From: an uncultured Phascolarctobacterium sp.
GTDB taxonomy: Bacteria; Bacillota; Negativicutes; Acidaminococcales; Acidaminococcaceae
Assembly: GCA_900545025.1 (NCBI GenBank)
Contig: UQXH01000006.1
Coordinates: 1 to 64,000, forward strand
DNA: 64,000 nucleotides
Direction: 5' to 3'
Shown: positions 50,969 through 58,742 of the stretch, one piece after another
How positions within the stretch are numbered: position 1 is the first letter of the stretch
Layout: each line of letters opens with the position of its first letter
Notes under the pieces: model-generated
Databases searched by the model: none
Told to the model about the DNA's origin: nothing
The model's input: the letters and a program-made list of their open reading frames with translations, nothing else
Made by a program: the position numbers and the translations under genes

Positions 50969-52216
50969 AAGCGGCCATCGACTATATCTGCAATCCCGAC
51001 AAGACGGACGGAAAGCTTCTGGTGTCCGCTTTCGGCTGCACCGCCGAAACTGCCGACATTGAATTTGAATGGACACGCCGCCATGCCATCGACAAGGGTA
51101 CGTACCTAGCCTCCACCGGATCGGCATGGAACTGGCACGGGAGGTCTTGGACGGCAAATATGAATTTGTCCTCACCACTCACATTGACAAGAATCATGTC
51201 CATAATCACCTGATTTTCAATGCGGTCAGCTTCACTGACCACAAGCACTACCATTCCAACAATGCAACTATCACGAGATACGCCGGGCCAGCGATTGGCT
51301 GTGCAAAGAACACGGCTTGTCCGTCATCGTCCCTGGGCGGGATAAGGGCAAGAGCTATATTGAGTATCAGACCGCACAGAACGGCACCAGCTACAAGGCA
51401 AAGCTGAAAGCCGCCATCGACCGGCTCCTACTCGGCTGCACTGACCTGGAGGACCTGTTCCGCCGCCTCCAGCGAGAAGGGTACGAACTGAAACGGGGCA
51501 GGTACATGTCTGCCAGGGCTCCGGGTCAGGAGCGGTTAACCCAGTTGAAAACTCTGGGTGCGGACTATGCGGAGAAAGCTCTGACCGCCCGGATCGCCAG
51601 CAAGCCAAGCCCTTCCCGCCAGCCGAAACAGCGTACCGGGAGGCCCAGTCTGCTCATCGACATCCAGAACAATATCAAAGCACAGCAGAGTGCTGGCTAC
51701 AAACATTGGGCAACTATTGAGAACCTAAAGCGGGCAGCGTAAACGCTGAACTTCTTGACAGAGCATGGCATTGGAAGTTTAGAGGAATTGTTCGAGCGGT
51801 GCGATGGAACAGCGGATGCCACCGTCAGGGTAAAGGCGGATCTCCGGGCAGCCGAAAAGGAAATGGAGCGGCTGACTCTCACCATGAAGCACTGCCACCT
51901 ATCGTCAGCTTCGCCTCATGTATGACCAATACCGACAGTCCAGAGATAAGGAAAAATTTCTCCGGGGACATGAGAGTGAGATTATCCTGTTCGAGGCGGA
52001 GGCAATGGAGCTGAAACGGTTGAACACCGTACCCCTGCCGCTCAGTGGCTCCGGGCCGAAATGGATGAACTCACTGCCAGAAAGAGCGCCCTGCATTCGG
52101 AATATCGAAAAGCTCAGCGGTAGGAACGGGAGTATGATATCCTTCGGCAGAATTTGAATAACCTTTTGCACAAACCGGATGTAAGAGAGTACACAAGAGC
52201 TTCTGAACTAATGTAG
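50929..52216 (+). pseudogene. Relaxase (MobA/MOBP type), broken by several mutations
   Basis: Pieces of one relaxase lie end to end in different frames. Fragment 1 (50929 to about 51125) begins MAVTKTPPIKSTLKAAIDYI. Fragment 2 (about 51118-51270) has GMELAREVLDGKYEFVLTTH and the metal-binding HVHNH; a stretch between the two seems missing. Fragment 3 (about 51310-51742) runs from SVIVPGRDKGKSYIEYQ to NLKRAA and a TAA in place of a lysine codon. After it the same frame continues LTEHGIG, then frame shifts lead to MYDQYRQSRDKEKFLRGHES and KSALHSEYRKAQR before a final stop near 52216. No functional nicking enzyme can be made. Confidence 0.85.
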
Positions 52217-52239
52217 TGTTTATGACTTCGACATAAAGA

Positions 52240-52268
52240 TTGATTGTTTTGCTAATTTCGTTTATAAT
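52240..52268 (+). promoter_or_regulatory. Promoter of the DUF1413-methyltransferase-ATPase cassette
   Basis: TTGATT (52240-52245), a 17-base spacer and TATAAT (52263-52268) lie 46 bases before the first gene. Confidence 0.75.
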
Positions 52269-52313
52269 AATATCAACCATGTTGTTTTCAAAGTTATCTA
52301 TGGAGGGTGCAGT

Positions 52314-52547
52314 ATGCCAACGGCAAATGAATTATTAGAGCGAGCACTCAACGAAACTGCTAATCTTAAGTCGGGAGAGGTTTTTCTTATAAAAGATTTG
52401 TTTCTTGGTTATGAGTGGAATCGTATTTCAAGAAGCGATCGCTTGTTACTTGGAACATTGTTTTTGAACTATATTAAAACTCATAAGAGCAATGTTGACA
52501 TCCTTGAAAAAACATCTTCGGGACAGCAACGATACGCTAAGAAGTAA
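52314..52547 (+). CDS. DUF1413-domain small protein
   Basis: The 77-residue protein has the DUF1413 pattern SGEVFLIKDLFLGYEWNRIS (about residues 20-39) followed by SDRLLLGTLFLNYIK and a C-terminal KTSSGQQRYAKK. It is often found on mobile elements, and its function is not known to me; by size it could bind DNA or act as a regulator. GGAGGG lies nine bases before the ATG. It is the first gene of a cassette with the adenine methyltransferase and OLD-like ATPase, and shares their AT-rich codon use. Confidence 0.75.
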   Translation: MPTANELLERALNETANLKSGEVFLIKDLFLGYEWNRISRSDRLLLGTLFLNYIKTHKSNVDILEKTSSGQQRYAKK

Positions 52548-52590
52548 AGTTGTTATCAAGGTACTACATTCAAGAAAAGAGGTGAACTTA

Positions 52591-53469
52591 GTGAACTATT
52601 CTCCTTTGCGTTACCCTGGAGGTAAGAGTAAAATTGTCCCTTTAATCCGTCTTATTATGGCAAAGGCTGAAGAATCCAGGGATATATATATTGAACCTTT
52701 TGCTGGGGGAGCTGGTGTTGCACTAAGTTTACTTATAGAAGGAACGGTAGATCAAATCGTTATAAATGACTATGATAAAGCCGTTTATTCTTTTTGGCGT
52801 GCATTGAAAGAGTCACCACAAGAGCTAATTCGACTTATTGAGCATACTCCTCTAACGATAGAAGAATGGAAACACCAGAAAAGCATTTATTGTACACAGA
52901 ACAAAAAATATTCTGTTGAATTGGGCTTTTCGGCATTTTATCTCAATCGAACAAACCGATCTGGCATCCTTAGCGCAGGACCCATAGGTGGGTACAATCA
53001 GACTGGAAATTATAGCATTAGTGCGCGCTTTAATCGAGAAGCATTGATTAGTAAAGTGCAAGAGATTGCTAAGTACAGATCACAGATAACAGTATACAAC
53101 AAGGAAGTCCGAAGTTTTATAAATGGTATAATTCCGAAATATCAAGAACATGCCTTTGTATATTTTGATCCCCCATATTATGAAAATGGGCAAAGGCTTT
53201 ACAAAAACTTTTTCTCACCAACGGATCATTTTGACATTGCTCAAAGCATTATAACTGGCGTAATTTGTCCTTGGGTTATCACCTATGATGATGTACCTGA
53301 ACTACGAAAAATATATGCCAGCTTTGAGCAACGCCAATACAATTTGAATTATAGCGCCGCCAATAAAGGAAAGGGTTCGGAAATCATTATTTTCAAATCT
53401 CATAACCTCTTACCATCACCAGACGAAGTAAGAAAATGTATGGGAGATTTCCAGCTCACAGAAGTATAA
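52591..53469 (+). CDS. D12-class N6-adenine DNA methyltransferase
   Basis: The 292-residue enzyme should methylate adenine in a short DNA site using SAM. It has the Dam-type start YSPLRYPGGKSKIVP (residues 3-17), SAM motif PFAGGAGVALSLL (about 36-48), the target region FYLNRTNRSGILSAGPIGG (about 116-134) and the catalytic motif DPPY in YFDPPYYENG (about 191-200). The start is the GTG at 52591, with AGAGGTG about seven bases upstream. The next gene follows after 17 bases. In this setting it may protect the host DNA from the neighbouring ATPase-nuclease. Confidence 0.92.
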   Translation: MNYSPLRYPGGKSKIVPLIRLIMAKAEESRDIYIEPFAGGAGVALSLLIEGTVDQIVINDYDKAVYSFWRALKESPQELIRLIEHTPLTIEEWKHQKSIYCTQNKKYSVELGFSAFYLNRTNRSGILSAGPIGGYNQTGNYSISARFNREALISKVQEIAKYRSQITVYNKEVRSFINGIIPKYQEHAFVYFDPPYYENGQRLYKNFFSPTDHFDIAQSIITGVICPWVITYDDVPELRKIYASFEQRQYNLNYSAANKGKGSEIIIFKSHNLLPSPDEVRKCMGDFQLTEV

Positions 53470-53486
53470 GCAAGGAGTAAGGGATA

Positions 53487-55148
53487 ATGTATAAAAAAAT
53501 ACACATTAACGATTTTCGGCTTTTCCAAAATCAAACATTACTTCTTGGAAAATACTTGACTGTTTTAAGTGGGAGAAATTCTACTGGAAAGTCTACAATA
53601 TTAGGTATGATTGCAAACTCAGGGGAACTTAAGAAAAAGGATGGGGTTACTTATTCTTTAAAGCCTTTTCGTGCAGAATTTAGTGAATTGTTTAAGGGCA
53701 GCAGGCGGTTCGACCAGATTGGCCCAGATCGTTTCATAATTACTCTAAGTGATGAAAACGGCAATGAAATAGATTATCGAAGTTTTAGAACCGCATGGCA
53801 GACCAAAGATAAATATCGAAAGAAAGTTTCTACCGAAGCAGCCGAAAAAGAAAAAGCTCCACACGAAGAACGTTTCAGAGTAATTCCGTTCAAAAAGCTT
53901 GATGATGGAAAGAAAACTGAAGCAAAATTTAATTACCCCGTCCTTTACTTGGGCTTGTCTCGTCTTTTCCCTATTGGTGAGTCTCAGGATGGTTCTATTT
54001 CTACCAAAGCGATCTCTTTCAAATCTGAAGAACATCGTACATGGTTTGTTGAAAAATATAAAAGCATTTTGTCGATGCAAACCGATGTGCAGGCGGTTAC
54101 AAATTATTCTATCGGAGAAACAGATAAAAAGAGCGGTATAGGTATCAGTACAGACTATTATGATTATTTGACTAATTCGTCTGGTCAGGATAATCTTGGT
54201 CAAATTCTTTTGGCATTACTATCGTTTAGAAAACTTAAGGAAGAACAGGGTGATTTGTGGAACGGCGGTATTTTGCTTATTGATGAAATTGATGCGACAC
54301 TTCATCCGGCCGCACAAAGCAAACTGATAACTCTGCTCACCCAAGAAGCCAGAAATAATGGTATTCAAATCGTAATGACTACTCATAGTCTTAGTTTTTT
54401 GCGGGATATTTGTATGCAAACCGCATATAATAATCATGGTGATGTGAACAATAAGGTTGAGCTTTATTATTTGACTAACGCCAATAGAAAATTGGAAATA
54501 AAGCGCAATCCCACTTTCACAGAGATTGAGAGCGATTTAATGATTATGTCAGCGGTTCAAAATAGCAATAAAACTAAGTTATATTCTGAAGACGCGGAAG
54601 CAAGATGGTTTTTGAAATATCTTGTTCCGGATTATCTGGTATATGTTGACGAACTCGAAATTACGATTGGTTGCGACCAACTAATAAACCTTTATAGCGC
54701 TGATTTACAGTATTTTGGCAATACCCTCATTGTCTTTGATGGGGATGTTACGGAAAAGCAATTAAATAAAATACCAAAAGCTATGCGAGATAGTCTTGGA
54801 AACATTCTTAAACTTCCTGGGGAGAAAAGTCCAGAAGAATTATTGTATGAGTATCTTTTATCCCTCGACTCTGATCATGACTTTTGGTCAGGTGGTGCTC
54901 AAAGAGTAGGTTTTACATGGGACTATTTTAATGAGCATGGTCCGAAATCAGCTGCCTACAACCAAGAAAAGGATCGAGAAAAGTGTAAAAAGTGGTTTAT
55001 TGATCATCGGCAATTTTTTGAAAGTACGAAATTGATGGATTTTTGGAAAAGAGATAATGCCATACTTGTACAGCAATTTAGAGAAGAATTTCGCATTGCC
55101 CATAACCATATTGCCAAACGAACAATGGCTATGCCAATAGAAGAATAA
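53487..55148 (+). CDS. OLD-family ATPase with C-terminal TOPRIM-like domain
   Basis: The 553-residue protein has an SMC/ABC-like ATPase split by a long insert: Walker A GRNSTGKST (residues 29-37), ABC signature-like NSSGQDNLGQ (230-239), Walker B ILLIDEIDATLHP (262-274) and the switch His in MTTHSLSFL (297-305). The C-terminal part resembles a TOPRIM nuclease domain: Glu in LYSEDAEARWFL (365-376) and the acidic pair DGD in TLIVFDGDVTEK (413-424), then LPGEKSPEELLYEYL. OLD proteins are ATP-regulated DNA nucleases used in phage defence (for example GajA of Gabija). AAGGAG precedes the ATG. There is no helicase or reverse transcriptase partner nearby; the partner here is a methyltransferase. Confidence 0.85.
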   Translation: MYKKIHINDFRLFQNQTLLLGKYLTVLSGRNSTGKSTILGMIANSGELKKKDGVTYSLKPFRAEFSELFKGSRRFDQIGPDRFIITLSDENGNEIDYRSFRTAWQTKDKYRKKVSTEAAEKEKAPHEERFRVIPFKKLDDGKKTEAKFNYPVLYLGLSRLFPIGESQDGSISTKAISFKSEEHRTWFVEKYKSILSMQTDVQAVTNYSIGETDKKSGIGISTDYYDYLTNSSGQDNLGQILLALLSFRKLKEEQGDLWNGGILLIDEIDATLHPAAQSKLITLLTQEARNNGIQIVMTTHSLSFLRDICMQTAYNNHGDVNNKVELYYLTNANRKLEIKRNPTFTEIESDLMIMSAVQNSNKTKLYSEDAEARWFLKYLVPDYLVYVDELEITIGCDQLINLYSADLQYFGNTLIVFDGDVTEKQLNKIPKAMRDSLGNILKLPGEKSPEELLYEYLLSLDSDHDFWSGGAQRVGFTWDYFNEHGPKSAAYNQEKDREKCKKWFIDHRQFFESTKLMDFWKRDNAILVQQFREEFRIAHNHIAKRTMAMPIEE

Positions 55149-55365
55149 AAAAGGGAGCGCCACCACCGGACCACTTTGATCTGATGTTGACGATCCCATT
55201 TTGCTTGACAAAAGGTGAAAATCCGGCATTTTTCCTATGTAGAAACGCCCTGCCAATCATACTGTCCCTACACAAAAAAGCCGCCATAAGCGTTTTTTCG
55301 CCTGTTGTATAAAGAAAACCTCGCGCTATGCGCGTGGTTCAGGAAAGCTTATAGCTATGCAAAGA

Positions 55366-55428
55366 AAAAGCCTCCTTTGATAAAATAAGTACAGCTTCCC
55401 AGCTGCACAAAAATCAAAGGAGGCTTTT
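55366..55428 (+). promoter_or_regulatory. Hairpin sequestering the tnpA ribosome binding site
   Basis: AAAAGCCTCCTTTGAT (55366-55381) is a perfect complement of ATCAAAGGAGGCTTTT (55413-55428). The right arm contains the AAAGGAGG site just before the tnpA ATG at 55432. Folding would hide the site and limit transposase synthesis, as described for IS200. Confidence 0.8.
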
Positions 55429-55431
55429 GTC

Positions 55432-55750
55432 ATGTCAGACATAAAAACTTTATCACATATAACATGGAGATGCAACTATCATATAGTATTTGCTCCCAAG
55501 TACAGAAGAATGATAATATACGGGAAAATAAAAAGTGATATAGGAAAGATATTAAGAAAACTGTGTGAGAGAAAATCAGTAATAATACTGGAAGCCAGTG
55601 CATGTCCAGACCATATACATATGTTAGTAAGTATCCCACCAAAATACGCAATATCAGATTTCATAGGATATTTAAAAGGGAAAAGTTCACAGGAAGATAG
55701 AATAAGCGATCAGTTAGTTAAAAAAATTAATAGATCCATTTAAAAAGTAA
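55432..55750 (+). pseudogene. tnpA: IS200-type Y1 transposase TnpA, deleted and frameshifted
   Basis: The open frame (103 residues) has the TnpA start IKTLSHITWRCNYHIVFAPK and the HUH pair in CPDHIHMLVSIPP (about residues 58-70). After GYLKGKSS (about 82) it jumps to QEDRISDQL, which normally follows about 50 residues later, so the part with the catalytic Tyr is missing. A frame change then hides the usual end (L-I-D-P-F-K-K, stop at 55748-55750). It cannot be active without a helper enzyme. Confidence 0.85.
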
Positions 55751-55759
55751 GGAAAAAGA

Positions 55760-55886
55760 AAAGAGCCCCTTTTAAGGAGCAGCAGGTAAATAATGTGCAG
55801 CTGGAGAGCTTTTGCGGTGATACTTTAGTATCGGCTGGTAAAAAGGCTTCTAGCCGCAGAGCAAACCACCCGTTATACGGGTGGTT
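55760..55886 (+). ncRNA. Structured right-end region of the IS element (possible guide-RNA-like transcript)
   Basis: The stretch between the tnpA remnant and the right-end hairpin holds a series of complementary segments: GCCCC/GGAGC-type stem near 55765-55780, GATAC (55819-55823) / GTATC (55828-55832), GGCT (55845-55848) / AGCC (55852-55855), and GCGG (55814-55817) / CCGC (55854-55857). In IS605 relatives the same position encodes the omegaRNA of TnpB. A TnpB gene is absent, so a functional RNA is only a possibility. Confidence 0.4.
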
Positions 55887-55890
55887 CTGA

Positions 55891-56781
55891 TTATTGCTGC
55901 AATAAGATATCTGCCGTAGAGCCGGCAGAAATATCTTCCGGTTTTGCTGCGGAAAAAATAGTCACAGTCATCTTATCAACTGACTGGATATAACCGGGAA
56001 AGGGAGGGTAATCGTTTACATGGATAGTAACAGGCTGCTGAGGCTGCAGTTCTTTTGCTAAAGCGGCATCAACAGTAAGCGTTATGGTGCAGGTATCAGT
56101 TGCAGTTATGGAGAGTATTTTCTGACCGGCCTGCGCGGTGGCATTGTTCTCGGCTGATTTTTCTGTAATAATGCCGGTACATGAACTTACAGCTTCATTT
56201 TGCAGCTGTTTTGCACGCAAGGCTTTTTGCTCAGCCTGCAGCTGTTCTATTAATTGCATCTGTGAGCTTATTGCTTCCGGGGATGAAGGCCTAAGCAGTA
56301 TATTGTGCTGGCTGGCAGACTGCAAAGCTGCTTGAGCCGCGGCTAATTCTGCCTTAGCTGCCTGGGCCTGGCGGCGCGGAATAGCACCTTGAGCCAGCAG
56401 TTTATCCATTTTATCGGCTTTTTGACGCGCTGCTTCATAATTAGCCTGTGCTGTAGATAAATCTCCGGGTGATGTTCCGGCAGCGGGTTCTTCCATACTT
56501 TTTAAATCTGCCTTAGCTTTAGCCAGCTTAGTTGTAACAGTTTCTTCCTGCTTGTCAGTAGTTTCGTCGTTAATGGCAAATAACGGCTGCCCTTTGCTGA
56601 TACGCTCGCCCTGCTCGCTGATCAGGCCAAGAATGGTGCCAGAGGCAGGAGCTTCGACCGTGTACGTGGGAATGTCTATCTTGCCGCTGCCGAGTTTCTG
56701 TCCGGCAGGTTGTTTATTGCTGCTGCAGCCGCAGATAGCCAAGGCGGCAATAAGCAGCAGAGTTAAAATTATTCTTTGCAT
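55891..56781 (-). CDS. HlyD/MacA-type periplasmic adaptor lipoprotein
   Basis: The 296-residue protein is a membrane fusion protein of efflux pumps. It has a lipoprotein signal (ALAICGCSS, Cys at about residue 18), a split biotinyl-lipoyl domain (VEAPASGTILGLISEQGERI near 42 and its mate near EAVSSCTGIITEKSAEN), a coiled-coil hairpin rich in Ala/Gln/Lys (about 75-185), and a beta-barrel C-terminus. No transporter gene stands next to it. The start at 56781 has AAGGAG ten bases upstream; the ATG nine bases earlier is too close to it. The IS element lies within a few bases of its stop. Confidence 0.87.
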   Translation of the reverse strand: MQRIILTLLLIAALAICGCSSNKQPAGQKLGSGKIDIPTYTVEAPASGTILGLISEQGERISKGQPLFAINDETTDKQEETVTTKLAKAKADLKSMEEPAAGTSPGDLSTAQANYEAARQKADKMDKLLAQGAIPRRQAQAAKAELAAAQAALQSASQHNILLRPSSPEAISSQMQLIEQLQAEQKALRAKQLQNEAVSSCTGIITEKSAENNATAQAGQKILSITATDTCTITLTVDAALAKELQPQQPVTIHVNDYPPFPGYIQSVDKMTVTIFSAAKPEDISAGSTADILLQQ

Positions 56782-56958
56782 ATTATTCATTCTCCTTGCA
56801 TTAAATATAGCACAGCTGCAAAGAAAAATGAACTATAGGACAAATGTTTTATACAGAAATTCCTGCTGATGTTTGAAAAAGACAAGAATATTTTACAATA
56901 TGGAAGAAAAGGTAAAAATCACTGTATCAAAAGTAACAAAAAGTTCACTCAAAGGGAG

Positions 56959-56986
56959 TTACAAAAAAATAAAATTTTAGTATAAT
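56959..56986 (+). promoter_or_regulatory. Promoter before the radical SAM gene
   Basis: TTACAA (56959-56964), a 16-base spacer and TATAAT (56981-56986). The rest of the 312-base gap from 56782 is AT-rich and shows no gene. Confidence 0.6.
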
Positions 56987-57093
56987 AGATTGTAGAAAAA
57001 TAAATTTACTTTTCTGTAAATCGGCGCTGATTTATTTACTGTACAGAATATACAGTATTTTGTTTTCAAATGATTTTTTATAGGAGTTTTACT

Positions 57094-57993
57094 ATGTTTT
57101 TTGATACCTATGACACACCGGTTTTCAGACCACCAAGTGAAGCGCGCAGCTTTATTTTAAGAGTTACCAGGGGCTGCGCTCATAATAAATGTACTTATTG
57201 TAATATGTATAGGGGCGTTCCTTTCCAGATTTTATCTGATGAGGAAATTTCCAGGCAGATTGCTCTTGCCGTACATTATGGCAAGGAATCTGTACGACGT
57301 GTTTTTCTTGCTGACGGTGATGCGTTAGTGCTGCCGACAGTCAAGCTCTTAAAAATATTGCAGGCCTTGCGCGAAAACTTCCCCAAGCTGCAGCGTGTTG
57401 CCTCTTATGCTGCTCCCAAGGATATCCTGCGCAAGAGCGAGGAGGAGCTGCGTCAGCTGAAAGAAGCGGGACTGCAGCTGCTGTATTATGGTATGGAGAC
57501 CGGCGATGATATTACGCTGAAAGCTGTCAACAAAGGCGTCGATGCTGCCGAGGCGATTGAAGCCGGCAGACGCGTGACCGCCAGCGGTATGAAACTTTCG
57601 CTGATGGTTATTCTGGGTCTGGCGGGCAAAGAAGGTTCTCAGCGTCATGCTCTGGAAACAGCTAAGGCTATCAATATTATTCAGCCGACTATGTTAAGCG
57701 CTTTATGTCTGATGCTGTATCGCGGCAGTGAGCTTTTGGACCAGTTTGAAAATGGCGAGTTTGATCCGCTTTCTCCCCAGGGACTGATGGAAGAACTGCA
57801 TTTAATGATGCAGCATATTGATTTGCCGCAGGATAAGCATTGCCTGTTCCGCAGCAATCATGTGTCTAATTATGTACAGCTGGCGGGAACACTGCCTAAG
57901 GATAAGGACAGACTGCTGCGGGAGATTGCTTATAGCGCGCAGCAGTTAGGAAAACTGAAAAGCTGGGACGTTTATAATAATACTGAATACTAA
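57094..57993 (+). CDS. Radical SAM protein of unknown specificity
   Basis: The 299-residue protein has the radical SAM cluster motif in TRGCAHNKCTYCNMYRG (CxxxCxxC, about residues 27-34), a following FLADGDALVLP, YYGMETGDD and VILGLAGKEGS. This layout is shared by Elp3/B12-type radical SAM proteins, but no other domain is present. Its substrate is unknown. AGGAG lies seven bases before the ATG at 57094. An NlpC/P60 gene follows closely. Confidence 0.87.
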   Translation: MFFDTYDTPVFRPPSEARSFILRVTRGCAHNKCTYCNMYRGVPFQILSDEEISRQIALAVHYGKESVRRVFLADGDALVLPTVKLLKILQALRENFPKLQRVASYAAPKDILRKSEEELRQLKEAGLQLLYYGMETGDDITLKAVNKGVDAAEAIEAGRRVTASGMKLSLMVILGLAGKEGSQRHALETAKAINIIQPTMLSALCLMLYRGSELLDQFENGEFDPLSPQGLMEELHLMMQHIDLPQDKHCLFRSNHVSNYVQLAGTLPKDKDRLLREIAYSAQQLGKLKSWDVYNNTEY

Positions 57994-58012
57994 TTTCTGA
58001 GGGAAGGTGAGT

Positions 58013-58696
58013 GTGTTGCTGAAAAAGTGGCTGGCTTTAATAGCTGTAGCGAGTATATTTGCCCTGCCCCTGTCTGCGGATGCCAAAACCTATACCCGAG
58101 GTGATCATGATTGGAAAATCAAGGTGGCGCAGCAGAAATTGCAGACATTGGGCTATTTAAAAGAGAAGCCCAGCGGCGATCTGACTGCTGCTACTGAAGA
58201 TAGTTTAAAGAAATTCCAAAAGAATAATAAATTAAAAACCAATGGTAAGCTGGATGATAAAACTTATCAGAAGCTGAACTGGGCAGCCTTTACCAGAGAG
58301 GGGATTCAGAAGGTAAAGGGTAAGGATATCGTGAAGACTGCCGCTAAGTTTAAGGGTGTGCCCTATAAATTCGGCGGTACTACGCCTAAGGGCTTTGATT
58401 GTTCTGGCTACGTTCAGTATGTGTTTAAAAAACAGAACGCAGAGCTGCCGCGCAGCGCCGATGTACAGGTGCTGGAAGGTATCTTTGTCCTGCAGAAGGA
58501 TTTGAAACCGGGAGATCTGGTATTCTTTTCTACTTATGCTCCGGGTGCTTCCCATGTAGGCATTTATGCCGGCAGCGGCAAGTTCTGGAGTGCTTCTACT
58601 TCTAAGGGCGTCGTGCTGTCGTCTTTGCAGGACAGCTATTGGAAATCAAGATACTACGGTGCGCGCCGCGTATTGATAGAAAACGGCGAAGCATAA
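58013..58696 (+). CDS. Secreted NlpC/P60 peptidoglycan hydrolase
   Basis: The 227-residue protein has a signal peptide (about residues 1-24, cleavage near SADA), a peptidoglycan-binding domain of the PG_binding_1 type (about 33-80, LQTLGYLKEKPSGDLTAATE) and a NlpC/P60 cysteine peptidase domain (about 105-227) with the catalytic Cys in KGFDCSGYVQYVF and the His in GASHVGIYAG. It should cut stem peptides of the cell wall. The start is the GTG at 58013 or the TTG at 58016, with GAAGG upstream. Confidence 0.9.
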   Translation: MLLKKWLALIAVASIFALPLSADAKTYTRGDHDWKIKVAQQKLQTLGYLKEKPSGDLTAATEDSLKKFQKNNKLKTNGKLDDKTYQKLNWAAFTREGIQKVKGKDIVKTAAKFKGVPYKFGGTTPKGFDCSGYVQYVFKKQNAELPRSADVQVLEGIFVLQKDLKPGDLVFFSTYAPGASHVGIYAGSGKFWSASTSKGVVLSSLQDSYWKSRYYGARRVLIENGEA

Positions 58697-58742
58697 TACA
58701 TAAAGATGATGAAGAGCATGGTATTTGAGGAGGGTTTTATTT

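Larger units (their letters stand above)
55300..55890 (+). mobile_element. IS200/IS605-family element, internally deleted
   Basis: A left-end hairpin (ACC-TCGCGC-TAT-GCGCG-TGGT, 55318-55338) and a right-end hairpin (AACCACCCG-TTATA-CGGGTGGTT, 55864-55886) bracket a truncated TnpA gene. Such subterminal palindromes, and no terminal inverted repeats, are typical of the HUH-transposase family. Exact ends depend on unseen cleavage sites. No tnpB is present. The sequence between 55149 and 55300 has no gene that I can see. Confidence 0.8.

Noticed and set aside
52217..53486. Retron (reverse transcriptase plus structured RNA) linked to the OLD-like gene
   Set aside because: No reverse transcriptase motif is encoded, and the 97 bases before the cassette hold only a promoter.
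55149..55300. Gene or clear terminator between the OLD-like gene and the IS element
   Set aside because: Short frames only; the AAAAAAGCCGCC/GCGTTTTTT stretch makes only a weak imperfect stem.
48150..55900. Direct repeat of the tRNA-Gly 3' end as attR of an integrated element
   Set aside because: I found no second copy of the TTCGAATC-containing 3' end in the accessory region, and no integrase gene.
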